A DNA stretch of 64,000 nt from NCBI RefSeq assembly GCF_008087345.1, contig NZ_VHIB01000001.1, positions 62,001-126,000 of the forward strand. The letters run 5' to 3'. This document shows positions 34,168-43,482 of the stretch, piece after piece. The notes under the pieces are model-generated. The model saw nothing but the letters and a program-made list of their open reading frames with translations, did not search any database and was not told the DNA's origin. Origin of the DNA: Nocardioides caldifontis (GTDB lineage Bacteria; Actinomycetota; Actinomycetes; Propionibacteriales; Nocardioidaceae). The translations under genes were made by a program, and so were the position numbers. Position 1 is the first letter of the stretch, and each line of letters starts with the position of its first letter.

Positions 34168-34851
34168 CTACCGGCAGGGCGCGAGCAGCGTCCGGCTGGT
34201 CATCCCGACGGTGTGGGCCAGCGCGTCGAGGAACCGGCCCTTCAGCAGGCTCGTCCCCCGCAGCGCCCAGAGCGTCTCCGCGGTCACCCAGGACAGGTCG
34301 CGCGCCTTGTCGATGTGCCACGAGCTGACCAGGTGGACGACCGGGCCCACGTGGTCGTCGACCCGCTGGCCCACCGAGGTGAGGAACCCGCGACGGACCT
34401 CCGCCTCCACCTCGGCGAGCACCGCGTTGACCGCCTCGTAGTCCCGGTGCATCGCCTCGGGCGCGACGTCCCGCGACTCGCAGGTGGCGACGACGGCGAG
34501 CGGCAGGTCGTGCTCGATGTGGGTGTTCATCCCGGCGAGGGCGTACTGCACCGGCCACCGGCCGCCGTGCCGGGCCTCGAACAGCGGCCGCCAGGCGACC
34601 GGAGCGCGGCGCCCGCCGGCCACCTCGTCGTACGCCTCGATCCAGAGCCGCGCGAAGACCACGTCGAGCTCCGCCACGAGGGGCGGGTCGACGAAGGCCG
34701 AGGCGTCAGAGCCCAGCAGCGCGCCGATCCGCTCGGTGACGGTGAGGTACATCCGGTTGAACACCGCCACCCCGTCGTCCGCCGGGAGCGCAGCGTCGAT
34801 CGCGCGGAGCCGTTCGACCACCTCGGGGACGGTCCTCGGCACCACGGTCAC
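34168..34851 (-). CDS. DUF5995 family protein
   Basis: 227 residues, largely helical. Motifs RMYLTVTERI, VFARLWIEAYDEV, WRPLFEARHGGRWPVQYALAGMNTHIEHDLPLAV and VHLVSSWHIDKARDL fit the DUF5995 family, whose conserved His residues (NTHIEHD) suggest metal binding; the function is unknown. GTG start directly after the E2 stop (TGAGGTG), making it the last gene of the 2-oxoacid dehydrogenase operon by position. It may be a passenger. Confidence 0.75.
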   Translation of the reverse strand: MTVVPRTVPEVVERLRAIDAALPADDGVAVFNRMYLTVTERIGALLGSDASAFVDPPLVAELDVVFARLWIEAYDEVAGGRRAPVAWRPLFEARHGGRWPVQYALAGMNTHIEHDLPLAVVATCESRDVAPEAMHRDYEAVNAVLAEVEAEVRRGFLTSVGQRVDDHVGPVVHLVSSWHIDKARDLSWVTAETLWALRGTSLLKGRFLDALAHTVGMTSRTLLAPCR

Positions 34852-34852
34852 C

Positions 34853-36271
34853 TCAGAAGGTCAGGGCCCGCGCCGGGTCGTGGAGGATCGAGGCCACGTC
34901 CGCGAGGAACTGCGATCCCTTCGCCCCGTCGATGAACCGGTGGTCGAACGACAGCGCCAGCGTCGTGACGTCGCGCGGCCGCACCTTCCCCTTGTGCACC
35001 CACGGCTGCTTCTTCACCGCGCCGAGCGCGAGGATCGCGCCCTCGCCCGGGTTGATGATCGGGGTGCCCGCGTCGACGCCGAGGACGCCGATGTTGGTGA
35101 TCGTGAAGGTGCCGCCGGCCATGTCGGCGGGCTGGGTGCGCCCCTCGCGCGCGGTGGCGATCAGCTCGTTCAGCGCCTTGGACAGCTCCGGCAGGGTCAG
35201 CGTGTCCGCGCCCTTGACGTTGGGGACGACGAGCCCGCGCGAGGTGGCCGCCGCGATCCCGAGGTTCACCTGCCCGGAGTAGACGACCTCGTCGGTCGCG
35301 TCGTCCCAGTGCGCGTTGACCTCCGGCGTACGACGCGCCGCCAGGCACACCGCCTTCGCCGCGATCAGGAGCGGCGACACCGTCAGCCCCTCGTAGGCAC
35401 GGTCGGCCCGCAGCTGCTCGAGGAGCTTTCTTGTGCGCGTGACGTCAATGGTCACCCACTCGGTCACGTGTGGGGCGGTGAAGGCGGACCGCACCATCGC
35501 CTGCGCCATCATCTTCCGCACGCCCTTGACCGGCTCGCGCCGCTCCTCGAGCGTGGGCGCGGCCCGTCGGGCCTGCGGGGCTGCCGGCGCAGCGGCGCCT
35601 CCGGCCGCGGCCTGCACGTCCTCGGCGGTCACGACACCGCCCGGCCCGGACGGCGTCACCGACGCCAGGTCGACGCCGAGGTCGCGGGCGAGCTTGCGGA
35701 CCGGCGGCTTCGCCAGCACGCCGCCGACCGACCAGACGCCGCGCACCGGCTCACGGGCGGGCGTCGCGGGCACCGGCGGCTCGTCGCCCGGCACCACCTC
35801 GGAGGTGTCCGCGCCACCGGGCGCGAACGAGCCCTGCACCTGCATCTGCGCGGCCGACGCCCCGACGGTCGAGGGCGTGACCGGCCCCTTCCGGGCGCGG
35901 CGGCGCGCCGACCCCGACCGGGGCCCGTAGCCGACGAGCGTGCCGCCGCTGCTCCCCGCCGACGGGTTCGACAGGTCGAGCGCGGGCGCGGCCGGCTCGG
36001 CGGGCGGCTCCGGGGCGGCGTCCGACGGCTGTCCGTCGTCGACCGCGATGATCGGGGTGCCGACGGCGACCGTGGTCCCCTCCTCCACCAGCAGCGCCGT
36101 CACCGTCCCGGCGTACGGCGAGGGGAGCTCGACCAGCGACTTCGCGGTCTCGATCTCCACCACCACGTCGTTGACGGCGATCGTGTCCCCGACCTTGACC
36201 CGCCAGCTGACGATCTCCGCCTCGGTCAGCCCCTCGCCGACGTCGGGCAGCTTGTACTCGTGGGCAGCCAC
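34853..36271 (-). CDS. bkdC: 2-oxoacid dehydrogenase E2, dihydrolipoamide acyltransferase
   Basis: 472 residues. One lipoyl domain (about 1-80; lysine in EIETAKSLVELPSPYAG), a Pro/Ala/Ser-rich linker, a peripheral-subunit-binding domain (about 190-225; VRKLARDLGVDLASVTPSGP) and the catalytic acyltransferase core (about 245-472) with the active-site SFDHRFIDGAKG. Moves the acyl group from E1 to CoA. The lipoyl sequence ETAKSLVE and the alpha-beta E1 partners point to a branched-chain 2-oxoacid complex more than to the usual actinobacterial pyruvate complex. No E3 gene is in the window. Confidence 0.9.
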   Translation of the reverse strand: MAAHEYKLPDVGEGLTEAEIVSWRVKVGDTIAVNDVVVEIETAKSLVELPSPYAGTVTALLVEEGTTVAVGTPIIAVDDGQPSDAAPEPPAEPAAPALDLSNPSAGSSGGTLVGYGPRSGSARRRARKGPVTPSTVGASAAQMQVQGSFAPGGADTSEVVPGDEPPVPATPAREPVRGVWSVGGVLAKPPVRKLARDLGVDLASVTPSGPGGVVTAEDVQAAAGGAAAPAAPQARRAAPTLEERREPVKGVRKMMAQAMVRSAFTAPHVTEWVTIDVTRTRKLLEQLRADRAYEGLTVSPLLIAAKAVCLAARRTPEVNAHWDDATDEVVYSGQVNLGIAAATSRGLVVPNVKGADTLTLPELSKALNELIATAREGRTQPADMAGGTFTITNIGVLGVDAGTPIINPGEGAILALGAVKKQPWVHKGKVRPRDVTTLALSFDHRFIDGAKGSQFLADVASILHDPARALTF

Positions 36272-36280
36272 TCGTCCTCC

Positions 36281-37258
36281 TCAGTAGGCCAGCGTGCGGT
36301 CGACGGCGTCCAGCACCCGGTCGAGGTCGGGGAGCCACTCCTCCTCGACCCGCGCCGGCGGGTAGGGGGTGTCGAACCCGCCGACCCGGAGCACAGGCGC
36401 CTGGAGCGAGTAGAAGCACCGCTCGGTCACCCGGGCCGCGAGCTCCGCGCCGAGCCCGAGGTTCACGTGCGCCTCGTGGACGACGACGGCGCGGCCGGTG
36501 CGGCTCACCGAGTCGTAGACCGGCGCCATGTCGAGCGGGGACAGGGTGCGGAGGTCGATCACCTCGAGCTCCTTGCCCTCCTCAGCCGCCGCGGTCGCCG
36601 CCGCGTAGCAGACCTTCACCGTCGGCCCGTAGGCGAGCAGGGTGGCGTGCTCGCCGGCCCGCACCACCCGGGAGACGTGCAGCGGGTCAGGGACGGCGTC
36701 CTCGTCGACCTCCGCCTTGTCGGCGTGGTACTGCCGCTTCGGCTCGAGGAAGACCACCGGGTCGTCCGAGGCGACGGCCTGCTGGATCATCCAGTAGCCG
36801 TCGACCGGGTTCGAGCAGGCGACGACCTTGAGCCCCGGCGTGTGCGCGAACTGCGCCTCGGGCGACTCGCTGTGGTGCTCGACCGCGCCGATGCCGCCGC
36901 CGAACGGGATCCGGATGACCATCGGCATCGGGATCTTGCCGCCGGAGCGGAAGTGCAGCTTCGCCACCTGCGACACGATCTGGTCGTACGCCGGGTAGAC
37001 GAACCCGTCGAACTGGATCTCGACGACCGGCCGGTAGCCCCGCATCGCGAGCCCGACCGCGGTCCCGACGATCCCCGACTCGGCGAGCGGGGAGTCGATC
37101 ACCCGCTCCTCGCCGAAGTCCTTCTGAAGCCCGTCGGTGATCCGGAAGACGCCGCCCAGCTTGCCGACGTCCTCCCCCATCACCAGCACCTTGGGGTCGT
37201 CCTCCATCGCCCGGCGCAGCCCGGCGTTGAGCGCCTTCGCCAGCGTCATCGTGGTCAT
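36281..37258 (-). CDS. bkdB: 2-oxoacid dehydrogenase E1 beta subunit
   Basis: 325 residues, transketolase-type beta subunit of the thiamine-diphosphate E1. MTLAKALNAGLRRAMEDDPKVLVMGEDVG, SPLAESGIVGTAVGLAMRGYRPVVEIQFDGFVYPA and GGGIGAVEHHSESPEAQFAHTPGLKVV are characteristic. Its ATG overlaps the E1 alpha stop by four bases (37255-37258), and E2 starts 9 bp after its own stop. Likely substrate is a branched-chain 2-oxoacid made from Val, Leu or Ile, giving acyl-CoA primers for branched fatty acids; substrate choice is inferred, not seen. Confidence 0.92.
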   Translation of the reverse strand: MTTMTLAKALNAGLRRAMEDDPKVLVMGEDVGKLGGVFRITDGLQKDFGEERVIDSPLAESGIVGTAVGLAMRGYRPVVEIQFDGFVYPAYDQIVSQVAKLHFRSGGKIPMPMVIRIPFGGGIGAVEHHSESPEAQFAHTPGLKVVACSNPVDGYWMIQQAVASDDPVVFLEPKRQYHADKAEVDEDAVPDPLHVSRVVRAGEHATLLAYGPTVKVCYAAATAAAEEGKELEVIDLRTLSPLDMAPVYDSVSRTGRAVVVHEAHVNLGLGAELAARVTERCFYSLQAPVLRVGGFDTPYPPARVEEEWLPDLDRVLDAVDRTLAY

Positions 37259-38439
37259 CGGGCTGCCTCCGGCTCGAAGGTGTCGAGGTACGCCGCGTAG
37301 CCGGCCTTCTGCTCGGCGAGCTCCTCGGTCTGCTCGGCGTACACCTGGTCGAAGACGTCGAGGACGTGCGGGTCGGGGAGCGCGTGGCACCCCTCGCGGA
37401 GCCGACGGCCGAGCGCCTCGGCCTCCTCGTCGACCTCCGCGAGGAACGCCTGGTCGACGAGGCCGTTGCGGGTCAGGTAGGCCTTGACCCGCTCGATCGG
37501 GTCCTTCAGCTTCCACTGCTCGAGCTCGTCGGAGAGCCGGTAGCGGGTCGGGTCGTCGGTCGTGGTGTGCGCGCCCATCCGGTAGGTGTAGGCCTCCACG
37601 AACGTCGGCCCCTGGCCGTCGCGGGCCCGCTGCAGCGCCGCCTCCATCACCGCGTGGGTGGCGAGGACGTCGTTGCCGTCGACGCGGACGCCGGGGAAGC
37701 CGAACCCCTTGGCCCGCTGGTAGAGCGGGATCCGGGTCTGCCGCTCGATCGGCTCGGAGATCGCCCACTGGTTGTTCTGGCAGAAGAACACCACCGGGGC
37801 GTTGTACGACGCCGCGAACACGAACGCCTCGTTGACGTCCCCCTGGCTGCTGGCGCCGTCGCCGAAGTGGGCCACCACCGCGGTGTCCCGCTCCGGGTCG
37901 CCGGTGCCGACGTGGCCGTCGCGCTGGACGCCCATCGCGTAGCCGACCGCGTGCAGCGTCTGGGCGCCGATCACGATCGTGTAGAGCCCGAAGTTGTTCG
38001 CCTTGGGGTCCCAGGCGCCCTGGTCGACGCCGCGGAAGAGGCCGAGCAGCTCGACGGGGTCGACCCCGCGGCACCAGGCGACGCCGTGCTCGCGGTAGGT
38101 CGGGAAGACGAAGTCCTGCGGGCGGAGCGCGCGTCCCGCCCCGATCTGGGCGGCCTCCTGGCCCAACAGCTGCGCCCACAGCCCGAGCTCGCCGTGGCGC
38201 TGGAGGGCGGTGGCCTCGACGTCGAGGCGGCGGACCAGGGCCATGTCGCGGTAGAAGCCGCGGATCCGCTCGGCCTCCTCCTCGGCGCTCAGACCGGCGC
38301 CGAAGGTGAAGCGTGCGTGGTCGACGCGCTCGCCCTCGGGGGTGAGGAGCTGGACCAGCTCAGGGCCGGCCTCGTGGAGGTCGGTGGTCGGATCGGTGGT
38401 CAGGGCACCGGTGTCGGCGCCGTCGACAGCACTGCTCAT
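37255..38439 (-). CDS. bkdA: 2-oxoacid dehydrogenase E1 alpha subunit
   Basis: 394 residues. The thiamine-diphosphate motif starts GDGASSQGDVNEA and ends CQNNQW (GDG-x-NN pattern), followed by AISEPIERQTR and the phosphorylation-loop-like YRMGAHTTTDDPTRYR. An N-terminal extension (about 1-45, Ala/Thr/Asp rich) precedes the fold. ATG at 38439 has GAGGAG upstream; upstream in-frame residues are out-of-family and excluded. First gene of the bkdA-bkdB-bkdC unit. In Mycobacterium the orthologous complex was first called pyruvate dehydrogenase and later shown to act on branched-chain oxoacids. Confidence 0.9.
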   Translation of the reverse strand: MSSAVDGADTGALTTDPTTDLHEAGPELVQLLTPEGERVDHARFTFGAGLSAEEEAERIRGFYRDMALVRRLDVEATALQRHGELGLWAQLLGQEAAQIGAGRALRPQDFVFPTYREHGVAWCRGVDPVELLGLFRGVDQGAWDPKANNFGLYTIVIGAQTLHAVGYAMGVQRDGHVGTGDPERDTAVVAHFGDGASSQGDVNEAFVFAASYNAPVVFFCQNNQWAISEPIERQTRIPLYQRAKGFGFPGVRVDGNDVLATHAVMEAALQRARDGQGPTFVEAYTYRMGAHTTTDDPTRYRLSDELEQWKLKDPIERVKAYLTRNGLVDQAFLAEVDEEAEALGRRLREGCHALPDPHVLDVFDQVYAEQTEELAEQKAGYAAYLDTFEPEAAR

Positions 38440-38511
38440 GGCACTCCTCGGGTGGTCGGCGCGGGGTCTCCGCGACCGGCTTGCTGGAGCCACCGCCCCG
38501 CGGCGTGGGTG

Positions 38512-38523
38512 TGCGCCGGCGCA
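38512..38523. promoter_or_regulatory. 12-bp palindrome upstream of E1 alpha
   Basis: TGCGCCGGCGCA, perfect, in the 280-bp gap between the divergent E1 alpha and EamA genes. Possible operator; short and GC-rich, so chance is not excluded. I see no other element in that gap. Confidence 0.25.
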
Positions 38524-38719
38524 TCGGTGTGACCGGTGCCACAGCGCCCGGTCAAGGCACACGGTACCGGCTCCGGAACCCCTCCTGCAGCCGGGGTGAC
38601 GGCCCGGATGGCGGTCGATCGACGGACGCCGACGGGAACTCGCGCGACGCCGGAGGCAGGCCGCGGATAGCGTGGCGGGTCGGTCGAAGGACGACGGACA
38701 CCGCAGCGGAAGGAACCTG

Positions 38720-39685
38720 ATGACGGACCCCCGGACGACCCGCTCCTCTGCGCCGTGGGTGGCGGTCGCGGTCGCGCTCGGGATCGTCTACGTCGTGTGG
38801 GGCTCCACCTACCTCGGGATCCGGATCGTCACCGAGGACGCCGACCCGCTGACCGCGATGGGGACCCGCTACATCGCCGCCGGCCTCCTGCTCGGGGCGA
38901 TCGTGGCCGCCCGCCGCGGGTTCCGGTGGCTCCGGGTGACCCGGCACCAGCTGCTCGGCTGCGCGTTCCTCGGGCTGATGCTGCCGCTGCTCGGCAACGG
39001 CGTCGTCGCGGTCGGCGAGTCGAAGGGCGCGACGTCGGGGACGGCGGCGCTGCTGATCGCGGTCGCGCCGCTGGCGATCGTGGTGTTCCGGCTGCTCGAG
39101 CGCGACGTGCCCCGGCTGCAGACGCTGCTCGGCGTGCTCAGCGGCTTCGCCGGGCTCACGGTGCTGGTGCTGCTCGGCAGCGACGACCCGCACGGCTCGC
39201 CGCTCGGCCCGTCGCTGATCGTGGTCTTCGCCGGCACCTGCTGGGCGCTCGGCTCCTACCTCCAGCCGCGGGTGTGGCTCCCGGACGACGCGTTCGTCGT
39301 GACCGTGTGGGAGATGCTCCTCGGCGGCGTGATGGCCACGGTGGCCGGGCTGCTCGCCGGCGAGACGATCCGGGTCGACCACGACCTGCGCACCTGGACG
39401 GCGTGGGGATACCTCGTCGTCTTCGGGTCCGTGGTGGCGTTCTCGGCGTACGTCTGGCTGCTGGCGCACGCACCGATCTCGCTGGTGGCGACCTACGCCT
39501 ACATCAACCCCGTGGTCGCGGTGGTCCTCGGCTTCCTGGTGCTCGACGAGCGGATCACCACGGCGACCGTGGTGGGCGGCGGGATCGTGGTCGCCTCGGT
39601 GGCGATCGTGATCACCTCCGAACGGAGGCGCGCGGAGGAGGTCGTCCCGGACACCGGCGCCGAACGGGCGGTCGCCGAACGCTGA
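38720..39685 (+). CDS. EamA-family (DMT) transporter 1
   Basis: 321 residues with ten predicted membrane helices and the two EamA repeats: first WVAVAVALGIVYVVWGSTYLGIRIV, second LIVVFAGTCWALGSYLQPRV. The ending APISLVATYAYINPVVAVVLGFLVLDERIT is typical of RhaT/YedA-like exporters of amino acids or metabolites. The tail is basic then acidic. AAGGAA upstream of the ATG. Divergent from the bkd operon, and only 3 bp separate its stop from that of hisC. Cargo unknown. Confidence 0.88.
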   Translation: MTDPRTTRSSAPWVAVAVALGIVYVVWGSTYLGIRIVTEDADPLTAMGTRYIAAGLLLGAIVAARRGFRWLRVTRHQLLGCAFLGLMLPLLGNGVVAVGESKGATSGTAALLIAVAPLAIVVFRLLERDVPRLQTLLGVLSGFAGLTVLVLLGSDDPHGSPLGPSLIVVFAGTCWALGSYLQPRVWLPDDAFVVTVWEMLLGGVMATVAGLLAGETIRVDHDLRTWTAWGYLVVFGSVVAFSAYVWLLAHAPISLVATYAYINPVVAVVLGFLVLDERITTATVVGGGIVVASVAIVITSERRRAEEVVPDTGAERAVAER

Positions 39686-39688
39686 CCG

Positions 39689-40765
39689 TCAGGCCTTGGG
39701 CTCGAACTCGGCGGCGACCCGCAGGAACCGGTCGTTGGCGGGAACCTCGCCGATCGTGATGCGCACGCCGTCCTCGCCGTAGGGCCGCACGACGAGCCCC
39801 TGGGCCTCGGCCGCCCCGGCGAACCGCGCGGTGTCGGCGCCGAGCGGCAGCCAGACGAAGTTGCCCTGCGGCTCGGGGGAGCTCCACCCCTGCTCGAGCA
39901 GCCCGGCGTGCACCCGGTCGCGCTCGGCGACGAGGGCGGCGACCCGCCCCTCCATCGCGGCCTGGTGGCGCAGCGCCTCGGCAGCGGCCGCCTGGGCCAC
40001 GCCGGAGACCCCGAACGGCAGCGCGCAGGCCCGCACCGCACCGGCCACGACGTCCGAGCCGACGAGGTAGCCGACCCGCAGCCCGGCGAGCCCGTAGGCC
40101 TTGGCGAAGGTCCGCATCACCGCGACGTTCCCGTGCTGCCGCAGCAGGGCGAGGGCGTCCAGCCGGTCCTCGCCGCGGACGAACTCGCCGTACGCCTCGT
40201 CCAGCACGACCACGACGTCGGACGGCACCCGGGCCAGGAACGCCTCGACCTCGCCGTGGCGCAGCGCCGGGCCGGTCGGGTTGTTGGGGGTGCAGAGCAG
40301 CACGACCTTCGTGCGCTCGCCGACCTGGGCGGCCATCGCGTCGAGGTCGTGGCGGCCGTCCGCGGTGAGCGGGACCTGCACCGCCGTGGCGCCGCAGACC
40401 GCGGTCGCGATCGGGTAGGCCTCGAACGACCGCCAGGCGTAGACGACCTCGTCGCCGGGGTCGCAGAACGCCTGCACCAGGTGGTAGAGCAGCGCGACCG
40501 AGCCGGTCGCCACCGCCAGCTCCTCCGTGCGTACGCCGAGGTGGTCGGCGAGCGCGGCATAGAGCGCCGTGGACCCCATGTCGGGGTAGCGGTTCATCGT
40601 CTGCGCCGCCGCCTGCACCGCCTCGAGCACCTCGGGCACCGGCGGGAAGGGGTTCTCGTTGGAGGACAGCTTGTAGCTCTCCAGCCCCTCCACCGGCGTC
40701 GGCGGCCGCCCTGCGACGTAGGCCGGGACGGCGGCGAGCGCGGCACGAGGGCGGGGGGCGTTCAC
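39689..40765 (-). CDS. hisC: Histidinol-phosphate/aromatic aminotransferase (HisC2/Pat type)
   Basis: 358 residues, PLP-dependent fold I. Motifs: SYKLSSNENPFPPVPEVLEAV (HisC signature), NRYPDMGSTALYAALADHLG, TGSVALLYHLVQAF, TPNNPTGPALRHGEVEAFL and the Schiff-base lysine in RTFAKAYGLAGLRVGY. No other his genes are near, so this stand-alone copy is more likely the aromatic amino acid aminotransferase Pat (HisC2) than the histidine-operon enzyme. GTG start 6 nt after TAGCCT (40772-40777), so probably leaderless. Confidence 0.87.
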   Translation of the reverse strand: MNAPRPRAALAAVPAYVAGRPPTPVEGLESYKLSSNENPFPPVPEVLEAVQAAAQTMNRYPDMGSTALYAALADHLGVRTEELAVATGSVALLYHLVQAFCDPGDEVVYAWRSFEAYPIATAVCGATAVQVPLTADGRHDLDAMAAQVGERTKVVLLCTPNNPTGPALRHGEVEAFLARVPSDVVVVLDEAYGEFVRGEDRLDALALLRQHGNVAVMRTFAKAYGLAGLRVGYLVGSDVVAGAVRACALPFGVSGVAQAAAAEALRHQAAMEGRVAALVAERDRVHAGLLEQGWSSPEPQGNFVWLPLGADTARFAGAAEAQGLVVRPYGEDGVRITIGEVPANDRFLRVAAEFEPKA

Positions 40766-40771
40766 GTCCGT

Positions 40772-40777
40772 AGGCTA
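40772..40777 (-). promoter_or_regulatory. -10 box of hisC/pat, leaderless
   Basis: TAGCCT on the minus strand, 6 nt before the GTG at 40765. Confidence 0.45.
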
Positions 40778-40820
40778 CGGCTCCCCGCGGCGGCTCCCCG
40801 GGGGTGTCCTGAGGAGCGGG

Positions 40821-41780
40821 CTACGGCGCAGCCAGGTGCGGCGGCTCCTGCGGGTGCGGGGCGCGGCCGCTCTGCGCCGCGATGATCCCGAGCAGCACCA
40901 GCAGGCAGCCGACGGTCGCGACGGTGCCGAGGTCCTCGCGGAACCAGAGCCACCCGAGCAGCGCCACCCCGACGGGCTCGAGCATCGCGACCATCGTGAC
41001 CGTCGACGCGGAGAGGTGGCGCAGCGCGACGACCTCGACGGCGAACGGCACCAGCGTGCCGAGCACCACGACCCAGCCGACCGCGAGGACGCCCGGGACG
41101 GTGACGTCGGCGAGCCGGCCGAGCAGCGACACGTCGACGTCGAGGACGCCCTCGGGGAAGTGCCAGATCGGCGAGGCGACGTTCATCGCGACCGCGGCGA
41201 TCCCGAAGGACCAGAGGACGACGCGGAGCGGCTCGAGGTTGGCGACGCCGTGCTCGCCGACGAGGAAGTACGTCGCGAAGCAGACCGCGGCCCCGAGGCC
41301 GGCGAGCAGCCCGAGCCCGTCCCAGGCCAGCTCGCCCTGGAGGATCCCGGTGGCCAGCGCCAGCCCGAACATCGCGGTCCCGAGCCCCAGCCAGGCCCGT
41401 CGCCGCACGGTCTCGCCCTGCACGAACCGCGCCCACAACGCGACGAGCAGCGGCGCCTGGTACTCCAGCAGCAGCGCCAGCCCGACCGGCAGCCGGTCGA
41501 TCGCCACGAAGTACGTCCACTGCAGCGCCGCGACGCCGACCACGCCGTGCAGCAGGAGGAGCAGCGCCATCCGCCCGGTCGGCGGCCGCAGCGCCGTACG
41601 CCGGAAGAGCAGCGCGACGAGCAGGAGCACGAGAGCGGTCCCGGTGATGCGCGTCGTGGTCAGCTCGTCGGGCGAGACCCCCGAGCGGAGGACGACGCGC
41701 GACACCCCGGCGTTGACGATGAAGAGCAGGGCTCCGAGGCTCACGAGGGCGAAGCCCAGACCGGGGCGGCGGTGGGTCAC
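40821..41780 (-). CDS. EamA-family (DMT) transporter 2
   Basis: 319 residues, about ten membrane helices, two EamA domains (GFALVSLGALLFIVNAGVSRV; GLGLLAGLGAAVCFATYFLVGE) and the typical ending TVTMVAMLEPVGVALLGWLWFREDLG. Similar in plan to the 38.7-kb transporter but not a recent duplicate. GTG 41780 is chosen because CAGGAT (41787-41792) lies 6 nt upstream; GTG 41786 abuts the -10 box and is unlikely. Cargo unknown. Divergent from the small holin-like protein, promoters 37 bp apart. Confidence 0.85.
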   Translation of the reverse strand: MTHRRPGLGFALVSLGALLFIVNAGVSRVVLRSGVSPDELTTTRITGTALVLLLVALLFRRTALRPPTGRMALLLLLHGVVGVAALQWTYFVAIDRLPVGLALLLEYQAPLLVALWARFVQGETVRRRAWLGLGTAMFGLALATGILQGELAWDGLGLLAGLGAAVCFATYFLVGEHGVANLEPLRVVLWSFGIAAVAMNVASPIWHFPEGVLDVDVSLLGRLADVTVPGVLAVGWVVVLGTLVPFAVEVVALRHLSASTVTMVAMLEPVGVALLGWLWFREDLGTVATVGCLLVLLGIIAAQSGRAPHPQEPPHLAAP

Positions 41781-41786
41781 CGGCAC

Positions 41787-41835
41787 ATCCTGCCGACCGG
41801 TCGGGGAGCACCCGTCGCCGCCCCCGTGCCAGGAT
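41787..41835. promoter_or_regulatory. Back-to-back CAGGAT -10 boxes (EamA 2 and holin-like gene)
   Basis: CAGGAT on the minus strand at 41787-41792, 6 nt before GTG 41780, and CAGGAT on the plus strand at 41830-41835, 7 nt before GTG 41843. Both predict leaderless transcripts from one short shared region. Confidence 0.5.
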
Positions 41836-41842
41836 CGTGGGC

Positions 41843-42214
41843 GTGAGCTTCCTGGTCCGTCTCGTCGTCAACGCCCTCGCCCTCGCGGCCGCCGCGTGGC
41901 TGTTCGACGGCATCGAGGTGGGCGGGGCCGACACCAGCGACCGCGTCGTGACGCTGCTCGTGGTGGCGCTGATCTTCGGCCTCGTCAACGCGTTCGTCGC
42001 GCCGGTGGTCAAGCTGGTCTCGCTGCCGTTCATCATCCTGACGCTGGGGCTGCTGCTGCTCGTCATCAACGCCCTGATGCTGCTGCTGACCAGCCGCCTG
42101 GCGGAGGCGTTCGAGCTCGACTTCACCGTCGACGGGTTCTGGTCGGCCGTGCTCGGCTCGATCGTGATCTCGATCGTCGGCGCGGTGCTCAACGGGGTGC
42201 TGCAGGATGACTGA
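41843..42214 (+). CDS. Phage holin family 4-like membrane protein (PF04020-type)
   Basis: 123 residues with four hydrophobic segments: FLVRLVVNALALAAAAWLF, VVTLLVVALIFGLVNAFVAP, LPFIILTLGLLLLVINALML and SAVLGSIVISIVGAVLNGVL. The middle NAFVAPVVKLVSLPFIILTLG is the family signature. Despite the family name these are chromosomal, widespread and of unknown function. GTG 41843 chosen by the leaderless promoter; GTG 41837 would add two residues. The stop overlaps the next ATG (ATGA). Confidence 0.88.
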   Translation: MSFLVRLVVNALALAAAAWLFDGIEVGGADTSDRVVTLLVVALIFGLVNAFVAPVVKLVSLPFIILTLGLLLLVINALMLLLTSRLAEAFELDFTVDGFWSAVLGSIVISIVGAVLNGVLQDD

Positions 42215-42725
42215 CCTCCCGCCGCCGAGGAACCCGGGGAGCTACTCGATCGCGGTGGTCTGCCTCGGCAACATCTGCCGCTCGCCGATGGCGCACGTCG
42301 TGCTCTCGGCCGCCATCGCGGACGCCGGGCTCGACGACCGGGTCGAGGTGGTCAGCGCCGGCACCGGCGACTGGCACGTCGGCGGGCCGATGGACCGGCG
42401 GGCCGCCGCGGTCCTCACCAGCCACGGGTACGACGCCACCCGCCACCGGGCCCAGCAGTTCCAGCCGTCCTGGCACGACGAGCACGACCTGGTCCTGGCG
42501 ATGGACGCGCAGAACCACGCCGACCTGCGCGAGCTCGCCACCGACCTGGCCGGCACCGAGGAGCGGCTGCGGCTCTTCCGCGACTTCGACCCGCTCGCGG
42601 ACGACGGCGACCGCGACGTCCCGGACCCGTACTACGGCGGCGACGAGGGATTCGACCACGTGATGTCGATCGTCCGGCGCACCTCGGACGCGCTGGTCGA
42701 CCGGCTCGCCCGCGTCGTGAACTGA
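42207..42725 (+). CDS. Low-molecular-weight protein-tyrosine phosphatase
   Basis: 172 residues. The N-terminal P-loop [13 protein letters not shown] carries the nucleophile Cys and Arg (C-x5-R-S), and [13 protein letters not shown] holds the general acid Asp. It dephosphorylates tyrosines on unknown partners; mycobacterial homologues (PtpA) are secreted, but no signal is seen here. Eight-base overlap with the upstream membrane protein gene implies co-translation. Confidence 0.92.
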   Translation: MTDLPPPRNPGSYSIAVVCLGNICRSPMAHVVLSAAIADAGLDDRVEVVSAGTGDWHVGGPMDRRAAAVLTSHGYDATRHRAQQFQPSWHDEHDLVLAMDAQNHADLRELATDLAGTEERLRLFRDFDPLADDGDRDVPDPYYGGDEGFDHVMSIVRRTSDALVDRLARVVN

Positions 42726-42734
42726 CCCCGAGTC

Positions 42735-42751
42735 GCTCAGCGCCGTTTCAG
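42735..42751 (+). promoter_or_regulatory. MprA-box-like direct repeat before mprA
   Basis: GCTCAG at 42735-42740 and TTTCAG at 42746-42751, an 11-bp step, 24 bp before the mprA start. The same arrangement lies before pepD. This suggests autoregulation, as described for mycobacterial MprA. Confidence 0.6.
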
Positions 42752-42774
42752 GGTCCGGTGGCACCCTGGACCCC

Positions 42775-43481
<707 letters not shown>

Positions 43482-43482
<1 letters not shown>

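Noticed and set aside
41843-42214. Prophage, because of the phage-holin family name
   Set aside because: Members of this family are common chromosomal membrane proteins in actinobacteria; no phage genes are nearby.
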